Below, piece after piece: positions 23,670 through 28,728 of a stretch of DNA of 28,728 nt. The stretch is from Clostridia bacterium. Its GTDB lineage: Bacteria > Bacillota_A > Clostridia > Christensenellales > UBA1750. The position numbers and the translations under genes were made by a program. The notes beneath the pieces are model-generated. The model did no database searches, had not been told where the DNA came from, and was given only the letters and a program-made list of their open reading frames with translations. Every line of letters starts with the position of its first letter. The first letter of the stretch is position 1. Where the stretch lies: the NCBI GenBank assembly GCA_017413675.1, contig JAFPSR010000052.1:1-28728 (forward strand). The letters are read 5' to 3'.

Positions 23670-24455
23670 ATGAGATTTTCCAGAAAAACGTTGGGTATCC
23701 CCTATGCCCTGTTCCTCCTTTTCTTCGTTGTAGCACCGCTGATTGTCCTGATCTATTATGCCTTCACTAACGGGCAGGGACATTTCAGCCTGAAAAACCT
23801 GACTGATTTCTTCACAGATCCCAATACTTTGGGTACGCTGTTCTATTCCCTGGCCATTGCGCTGGTAACAACCCTAGTGTGCCTTCTGATCGCTTACCCG
23901 GTCGCCTATATTCTGGCAACCAGCCGTCTGCGGGCAAAATCCGTAATCATCATGATTTTTGTCATGCCCATGTGGATCAATTTCTCCCTGCGGATTACCG
24001 CACTGAAGGAAATCCTGACCATGATTGAAGGAAACCTGGCTTTCTATCCGTTCCTGAACTCCGTCATCGGCATGACCTATGATTTCCTGCCGTTCATGAT
24101 CCTTCCCATCTACAATACGATTGTCAAATTGGACAACTACCTGATCGAAGCTGCCCGGGATCTGGGCGCCAACTCCCGCATCGCTTTTGCGCGTGTGACG
24201 CTGCCTCTCTCCCTGCCCGGCATCATCAGCGGTGTCTCCATGGTTTTCCTGCCGGCCATGACCAACTATGTGGTCCTGGACATGCTTTACAACAGCACAT
24301 ATATCATGGGCAGCCTGATCGGGAGTTACTTCTCTGCCTATAACTGGCACGGAGGCTCCATGATTGCCCTTATCCTGCTTGGGATCATCTGCCTGTTCAC
24401 GCTGCTCAGCAATGGTTCCGAAGAAGACGCAAGAACAGGGGGTGCGTTACTGTGA
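23670..24455 (+). CDS. potB: Spermidine/putrescine ABC transporter permease PotB
   Basis: Membrane permease subunit, 261 residues with about six transmembrane segments. The cytoplasmic EAA loop that contacts PotA is EAARDLGANSRIAFARVTLPLSLPG (about 166-190, shown here in part: EAARDLGANSRIAFAR). The opening GIPYALFLLFFVVAPLIVLIYYAF is the usual PotB first helix. The start ATG 23670 has AAGGAGG at ideal spacing, 10 bases after potA. The C-terminus is short and polar (GSEEDARTGG) after the last helix. The stop overlaps the GTG start of potC by four bases (GTGA), ensuring coupled translation. Confidence 0.95.
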   Translation: MRFSRKTLGIPYALFLLFFVVAPLIVLIYYAFTNGQGHFSLKNLTDFFTDPNTLGTLFYSLAIALVTTLVCLLIAYPVAYILATSRLRAKSVIIMIFVMPMWINFSLRITALKEILTMIEGNLAFYPFLNSVIGMTYDFLPFMILPIYNTIVKLDNYLIEAARDLGANSRIAFARVTLPLSLPGIISGVSMVFLPAMTNYVVLDMLYNSTYIMGSLIGSYFSAYNWHGGSMIALILLGIICLFTLLSNGSEEDARTGGALL

Positions 24456-25264
24456 CGAGGAAGCTTGTTCGGATTCTGATTCCTGTCCTAGTACTTCTTT
24501 TCCTGTATGTCCCGATTCTGATCCTGGCTCTGTACAGTTTTACCGATGCCACCCAGATCGGCGCTATCCGGGCGTTTACCATGAAAAATTATGTAACGCT
24601 GTTCTCCACACCGGAGCTTCGGGACATGATCATCGGTACCATTCTGCTGGCTCTGGGTTCTGCCCTGCTGGCCACGATTCTGGGTACTCTCGGGGCTATC
24701 GGTTCCTTCTACTCCCGCAGGCAGATTTCCTCTGCCATAGGGACAGTAAACCAGATCCCGGTAATCAATGCAGATGTCGTCACCGGTTTCTCCCTGTGCA
24801 TCCTGCTGGTTGTCGTCCTGGGAATCGGCAAGGATACCTTCATCCCGCTGGTTCTGGGTCACGTCGTACTGTGTGCCCCCTTTGTTTATCTGTCCGTCAT
24901 TCCGAAACTCAAGCAGATGGATTCCAGTCTGTATGAAGCAGCTCTGGATCTCGGCGCAACACCAACCTCTGCTTTGTTCCGTGTGATTATTCCACAGGTT
25001 TTTTCCGGTATGGTCTCCGGTTTCTCCCTGGCAGTCACCCTGTCCCTGGACGACTATTTCATCGCCACCTATACCAAACCGGCGATGTTTGACACAATCA
25101 GCACCTATGTAGTCAACGCAACCAAGGGATCCCAGACCGACATCAAGACCGCACTCTGGGCCCTCTCTACGCTGATCTTCCTGCTGGTAATTGTCATCGT
25201 CATCGTAATGAATACAAATGCCAATCGAAAGATCAAAAAAGATACGCGGGAGGCGAGAGCATAA
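24452..25264 (+). CDS. potC: Spermidine/putrescine ABC transporter permease PotC
   Basis: Second permease subunit, 270 residues and about six transmembrane segments. The EAA loop is EAALDLGATPTSALFRVIIP. The helix-1 stretch VLLFLYVPILILALYSF and the motif LDDYFIATY are typical of PotC. It begins with GTG at 24452, inside the potB stop (GTGA), preceded by AGGGGGTG as the ribosome binding site. The stop TAA shares one base with the potD ATG. The length is normal for the family. Confidence 0.95.
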   Translation: MTRKLVRILIPVLVLLFLYVPILILALYSFTDATQIGAIRAFTMKNYVTLFSTPELRDMIIGTILLALGSALLATILGTLGAIGSFYSRRQISSAIGTVNQIPVINADVVTGFSLCILLVVVLGIGKDTFIPLVLGHVVLCAPFVYLSVIPKLKQMDSSLYEAALDLGATPTSALFRVIIPQVFSGMVSGFSLAVTLSLDDYFIATYTKPAMFDTISTYVVNATKGSQTDIKTALWALSTLIFLLVIVIVIVMNTNANRKIKKDTREARA

Positions 25265-26763
25265 TGAAAAACAGAAGTATTCCTGTCATCGCCATTCTGC
25301 TGGCCTTCCTGTTGGTTTTCTCCAGCCTGCCCGCTCATACCGCACAGGCTAAGGATGACACGGTTGTCCTGCGCATCTGCAACTGGGAAGAATATATCGA
25401 TCTCGGCGACTGGGATGAAGATGAAGTCATCGACCTGGAGAGCGGAGACATCTTCGGGGAAAACTCCATGGTGGACGATTTTGAAGCCTGGTACGAGGAA
25501 ACCTACGGGAAAAAGGTAAAGGTAGAATACTCCACCTTCGGTACCAACGAAGACCTGTATAACATGCTCACCATCGGGGATGTGTACGATCTAGTATGTC
25601 CCTCCGAGTACATGATTATGAAACTGATGTCCGAAGATATGGTTGTTCCGCTTTCGGAAGAATTCTTTGATACCGAGAATGAATACAACTACTATATCAA
25701 CGGGGTTTCTCCCTATATCCGCAATATCTTTGAGACTCATGACATCAATGGGGTCACCTGGGACAAATGTGCTGCCGGGTATATGTGGGGTGTTACCGGA
25801 TTCGTATATAACCCGGATGTGGTTTCCGAGGAAGATGCCTCCACCTGGAAACTGATGGAGAACAGAGATTACCGCCGCCAGATCACCATGAAGGACAATG
25901 TCCGTGACTCTTATTTCGCCGCAGTCGGTGCCCTGAAATCAGACCTTCTCACGTCGGATGAATTCCGGAGCCGGGAGAACTACATCATGGCTCTCCAGGA
26001 TGAAATGAATGATGTTTCCCAGGAGACAATTGATCAGGCACAGGATTATCTGCAGGGCATCAAAGACAACCTGTATTCCTTTGAGACGGACTCCGGCAAG
26101 GCAGATATGATTACCGGCAAGGTGGTAGCCAACTACCAGTGGTCCGGGGATGCTGTCTATACCATGGATCAGGCGGAAGAAGATGACTACTACCTGAACT
26201 TCGCTGTCCCGAAGGAAAGCACGAATATCTATTTTGACGGCTGGGTCATGCTCAAGAATGGGATCGGTCAGGATACGGAAAAGCAGAAAGCCGCCGAAGC
26301 CTTCATCAACTTTGTTTCCCGGCCTGACAATGCCATCCGGAACATGTATTACATCGGGTATACTTCCACCATCGCAGCAGGGGAAGACGGGCGGATATTT
26401 GAATATCTGGACTGGACCTACGGTGCGGAAGAAGACGAGGAGGATACCGTGGATTATTCCGTTGCCTACTTCTTCACAGAGGATGCCGATGACGAAGAGT
26501 ATACGCTGACCGTTCCCGCCGAACAGCTGAACCGCCAGCTTTCCGCCCAGTATCCTTCGCAGGAAATAATCGACCGGGCTTCCATCATGATTTACTTCGA
26601 TGCACAGCAGAGTGAAGTCATTAACCGGATGTGGATCCGGGTACGGTGCTTCAACATCAAATCCGTACCTGTATATATCTGGATCCTGCTTGCACTGGCT
26701 GTTGCGGGCAGTGTATGCTTCTTCCTATACCGAAAAAAGATGAAGAACGAACTCTACAGCTGA
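25264..26763 (+). CDS. potD: Polyamine-binding protein PotD, with C-terminal membrane anchor
   Basis: Extracytoplasmic substrate-binding subunit of the polyamine importer. A signal peptide (residues 1-29: positively charged start, hydrophobic core, likely cleavage after AQA) has no lipobox Cys. The PBP core shows LRICNWEEYI (36-45), STFGTNEDLYNML (90-102), YDLVCPSEYMI (108-118), WGVTGFVYNP (175-184) and VANYQWSGDAVYTM (288-301). With 499 residues it is about 140 longer than standard PotD. Extra material includes an acidic insert near 46-70, an acidic C-terminal segment (388-412) and a final membrane helix VPVYIWILLALAVAGSVCFF (468-487) followed by RKKMK. It is thus probably held to the membrane by its C-terminus rather than by a lipid. 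TAATG overlap with potC; a strong terminator follows. Confidence 0.93.
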   Translation: MKNRSIPVIAILLAFLLVFSSLPAHTAQAKDDTVVLRICNWEEYIDLGDWDEDEVIDLESGDIFGENSMVDDFEAWYEETYGKKVKVEYSTFGTNEDLYNMLTIGDVYDLVCPSEYMIMKLMSEDMVVPLSEEFFDTENEYNYYINGVSPYIRNIFETHDINGVTWDKCAAGYMWGVTGFVYNPDVVSEEDASTWKLMENRDYRRQITMKDNVRDSYFAAVGALKSDLLTSDEFRSRENYIMALQDEMNDVSQETIDQAQDYLQGIKDNLYSFETDSGKADMITGKVVANYQWSGDAVYTMDQAEEDDYYLNFAVPKESTNIYFDGWVMLKNGIGQDTEKQKAAEAFINFVSRPDNAIRNMYYIGYTSTIAAGEDGRIFEYLDWTYGAEEDEEDTVDYSVAYFFTEDADDEEYTLTVPAEQLNRQLSAQYPSQEIIDRASIMIYFDAQQSEVINRMWIRVRCFNIKSVPVYIWILLALAVAGSVCFFLYRKKMKNELYS

Positions 26764-26793
26764 TCCCTCTGCACTCCCGAAAACCAAAAAATG

Positions 26794-26829
26794 ACGGCCC
26801 CGTTCAGAACATCGTTCTGACAGGGCCGT
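26794..26829. terminator. Bidirectional terminator between potD and the hydrolase gene
   Basis: ACGGCCC (26794-26800) and TCAGAAC (26804-26810) pair with GTTCTGA (26814-26820) and GGGCCGT (26823-26829), with a small internal bulge. On the plus strand TCTCTATTCCTTTTTC follows; on the minus strand CATTTTTTGG follows. It ends both convergent transcripts. Confidence 0.88.
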
Positions 26830-26861
26830 TCTCTATTCCTTTTTCTTGTGATGTGTATCGA

Positions 26862-28139
26862 TTATTTGCTATGCAGGGACAGCCATTCCTGGAGAGTTAC
26901 TTCCTTCCCCTGGCATATAACCGGCTTGCCGTCGAAATCTACACGGCAGTCGTCATTCAGCGTCGGAACCCAGGAAAAGTGTCCGTTGTAGTGATAAGGT
27001 TTCCCGTCAACCAGGTCGAAATTTCCATGGATGTCTTCCACAGCGTCCCAGAAGGTACAGTGTACATCCGGGGCCTTTGCCGCCATAAAACGCTTGTAGG
27101 TTGCCACAGGCATCTTATAGGGCGGAACGGTGTTGTCTTCCTTACAGGTAACAAACCAGATTGGGACATTCTTTGCTTTTTCAATCTGTTCATCCGTGAT
27201 GGTATCATCCGGAACGGCTTCACAGACCGGGAAGGCTGCTGTCCAGCGCTGCGGGTAATCCAGCACAAGTCGCAGCGTCATAAACCCGCCGTTGGAGTCT
27301 CCGCCGATATAGATGCGTTTTCTGTCAATTCCAGGATTTTTCTCAATAAACTCATCAATCAGAGCAAGCAGTGCCGGCGCATACATGGTTTTCCCGTCCA
27401 GCTGGATATGTCCGGAACCGGAGTCCATCCAGTATGTCGGACACTGGGGTGCCAGTACATAAGCCCCGCCAAACAGGTCCTGGGTATGTTTCTGGGACAG
27501 GGCTACCACACGGTTGGCAGAATAGGCTGCTTTGGGATCCTTTCCGCCTTCCCCGGCACCGTGCAGCCAGATAATCAGGGGATGCAGTCCGCCTTCGGCC
27601 TGCGGTACAAAATACCCGTACCGCAGCGGCATATCCTGATAGGTGGAAATACTGTCCACCCATCCATACAGATCCGGCTGACGGTTCTCGATCTTGCGGT
27701 CAAACACAAGGCCGGAGATCACTTCCTCCCCGTTCACAATCTCAGTTTTCTGGGTGACCGTATGGAATACAGCCACATACTGATTAAATCCGATCCCTTC
27801 CATCTCCCAGGTAAGCGGTTCATTGGGGCCGTACACCGGCTGAAGAGTAATATATTCTCCTTCTTCGACAGGATTGCCCGCCAGGTCTGAGATATAGGCA
27901 TCCCGGATTTTCAAATATCCCTTCCTCGGGATTTTTTCTACCTGTTCCCCCCGGAACTGCGGCCGCCGTTTGTTCACCATAACAGGGTTTCCCGCCATAT
28001 CTATTTTTTCGGCAAACACTGTGAAGGTATCCTTGTCCACACAGCCGGACTGCAGGATCTGTCCTGCCGGGAGAATGAATTTCGTCACATACGGCCCGTT
28101 ATCCGTCACCCTGATTTCGGTAATATATCCTTTTCCCAT
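26862..28139 (-). CDS. Alpha/beta hydrolase, PHB-depolymerase / prolyl-oligopeptidase-like esterase
   Basis: A 425-residue serine hydrolase. Residues ~1-165 form a beta-rich N-terminal part (Ig-like, with paired AGNPV segments at 49-53 and 87-91), and residues ~168-425 the alpha/beta hydrolase. Seen: IIWLHGAGEGG at 189-199 (oxyanion HG), nucleophile Ser282 in GGDSNGGF (279-286), Asp335 in CKEDNTVP and His387 in YNGHFSW. This build resembles predicted peptidases/esterases related to LpqC. No signal peptide is present, so it is probably cytoplasmic. The frame extends upstream to 28214, but ATG 28139 has AAGGAGG seven bases before it and is preferred. A perfect CCACAT/ATGTGG inverted repeat lies just upstream of that site (28153-28166). 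Substrate unknown. Confidence 0.85.
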   Translation of the reverse strand: MGKGYITEIRVTDNGPYVTKFILPAGQILQSGCVDKDTFTVFAEKIDMAGNPVMVNKRRPQFRGEQVEKIPRKGYLKIRDAYISDLAGNPVEEGEYITLQPVYGPNEPLTWEMEGIGFNQYVAVFHTVTQKTEIVNGEEVISGLVFDRKIENRQPDLYGWVDSISTYQDMPLRYGYFVPQAEGGLHPLIIWLHGAGEGGKDPKAAYSANRVVALSQKHTQDLFGGAYVLAPQCPTYWMDSGSGHIQLDGKTMYAPALLALIDEFIEKNPGIDRKRIYIGGDSNGGFMTLRLVLDYPQRWTAAFPVCEAVPDDTITDEQIEKAKNVPIWFVTCKEDNTVPPYKMPVATYKRFMAAKAPDVHCTFWDAVEDIHGNFDLVDGKPYHYNGHFSWVPTLNDDCRVDFDGKPVICQGKEVTLQEWLSLHSK

Positions 28140-28152
28140 GTTTATCCTCCTT

Positions 28153-28204
28153 CCACATACATGTGGGTTTTGTATCCTTGTTACTTTTACCGGCACTACT
28201 GCCG
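28153..28204. promoter_or_regulatory. Two short palindromes upstream of the hydrolase gene
   Basis: CCACAT-AC-ATGTGG (28153-28166) lies next to the ribosome binding site of the 28139 start, and CGGCA-CTAC-TGCCG (28191-28204) lies 24 bases further upstream. Either could be an operator. I see no clear -35/-10 pair in 28140-28290. Confidence 0.35.
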
Positions 28205-28290
28205 TATCATGCATCTTTTTCCCCGGGATTAGGTCCTGTGCCTTTTCTTCTGCAACCCATCCCTCTCAGCTGCCGGTTTGCCCAGAGTCT

Positions 28291-28728
28291 TTACCGATAA
28301 TATTTCTCAATCCCTCCGTACCCACGGATCAGCTTGTTCTCCCGGGTTTTCTTAACAAAATTTCCCAATCGTTTCTGGTATTCTTCCGGACGATTTCTTG
28401 CCGCATCTATATATGCAACCCGGATGCGCCTGTATGGTTCGGAAAAACGACAGTAGTTTTCCCAAACGGTTGCATCCTGCCGCAGGGTTTCCAGGATATC
28501 TTCCGGAAATATAAAAGGGGTTTGGATGAGGGGCAGGATACCCTCCCGGACAGAAGGATGGATCATCCCGTGGGCATCCAGCCAGATCAACCTCTCAATG
28601 TTCGGTTGAGAGTATGGACTCCCCTTCCTTCTCGGGGTAAAACGCTGCACACGGTGAACTGCATCCAGATGCTTAACCGTACTGTCGATCCATCCGAAAC
28701 AGAGAGCCTCTTCCACCGCATCATTATA
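28291..28728 (-). CDS. YdeI/OmpD-associated family protein, 5' end beyond the window
   Basis: The last 145 codons of a protein of the YdeI/OmpD-associated family. The frame is open to the window edge: beyond the GTG at 28716 the codons still read YNDAV, giving YNDAVEEALCFGWIDSTVK, the family's hallmark segment. The gene therefore begins outside the window and GTG is not its start. Also visible: RFTPRRKGSPYSQPN and the C-terminal RRIRVAYIDAARNRPEEYQKR (broken here at 105-125 of the visible part). Members are about 190-200 residues, small cytoplasmic proteins often linked to stress or peptide resistance, with no established reaction. It lies 151 bases upstream of the hydrolase gene on the same strand. 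Confidence 0.85.
   Translation of the reverse strand, partial: YNDAVEEALCFGWIDSTVKHLDAVHRVQRFTPRRKGSPYSQPNIERLIWLDAHGMIHPSVREGILPLIQTPFIFPEDILETLRQDATVWENYCRFSEPYRRIRVAYIDAARNRPEEYQKRLGNFVKKTRENKLIRGYGGIEKYYR

Noticed and set aside
1..28728. CRISPR array, tRNA, rRNA, insertion sequence or prophage
   Set aside because: I looked for regularly spaced repeats, tRNA-like folds, transposase/integrase motifs and phage structural genes on both strands and found none. A tRNA or covariance-model scan would be decisive.

Overview
The window reads as a chromosomal segment of a Gram-positive anaerobe of the class Clostridia, probably a gut or rumen lineage. Evidence: the DUF512-tail / der / plsY order at the left edge is typical of Clostridia, ribosome binding sites are strong AGGAGG types, and RsbV/RsbW/RsbU-type signalling parts and a potABCD operon led by an XRE-cupin regulator are present. 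I cannot name a genus. There are 23 protein genes (two cut by the window ends, one carrying a nonsense codon). I see no tRNA, rRNA, CRISPR array, insertion sequence or phage gene.

Layout. 1-2179 (+): end of a DUF512 protein, then der and plsY, closed by a terminator. 2412-2723 (-): thioredoxin. 2985-5244 (+): an SDR of the D-mannonate oxidoreductase (UxuB) type whose catalytic Tyr codon is TAG, then a neutral-ceramidase-like protein. 5404-5883 (+): a GNAT polyamine-type acetyltransferase bracketed by two related imperfect palindromes. 6205-7695 (+): glycerol kinase. 7778-13173 (-): a five-gene operon of partner-switching parts. It holds a STAS/APH-like kinase/HATPase three-domain protein, a PHP phosphoesterase, a MATE transporter fused to an RsbW-type ATPase domain, a lone STAS protein and an unknown protein. 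13430-14383 (+): a cytoplasmic esterase. 14452-18263 (-): a PlsC-like acyltransferase with a zinc ribbon, a GltS-like symporter and a sialidase-fold protein. 18586-21351 (+): a membrane-anchored PP2C/SpoIIE phosphatase (RsbU-like) and an M28 peptidase. 21619-26763 (+): an XRE-cupin regulator and potABCD. 26862-28728 (-): an alpha/beta hydrolase and the 3' part of a YdeI-family gene.

The most interesting part is the set of partner-switching proteins. Two RsbW-type ATPase domains, two STAS domains and one PP2C phosphatase lie within about 12 kb, yet no sigma factor is in the window. One ATPase domain is fused to a complete multidrug-type (MATE) transporter. The other is fused to both a STAS domain and an aminoglycoside-phosphotransferase-like kinase. 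This suggests a signalling switch whose output may be a transporter or a small-molecule kinase rather than, or in addition to, transcription. That output is inference; the domain content is read from sequence motifs.

Other points worth attention are the amber codon exactly at the SDR catalytic tyrosine, a PotA with two TOBE-like repeats, and a PotD held by a C-terminal membrane helix instead of a lipid anchor. A 13-bp perfect inverted repeat also lies in the probable leader of the acyltransferase operon.
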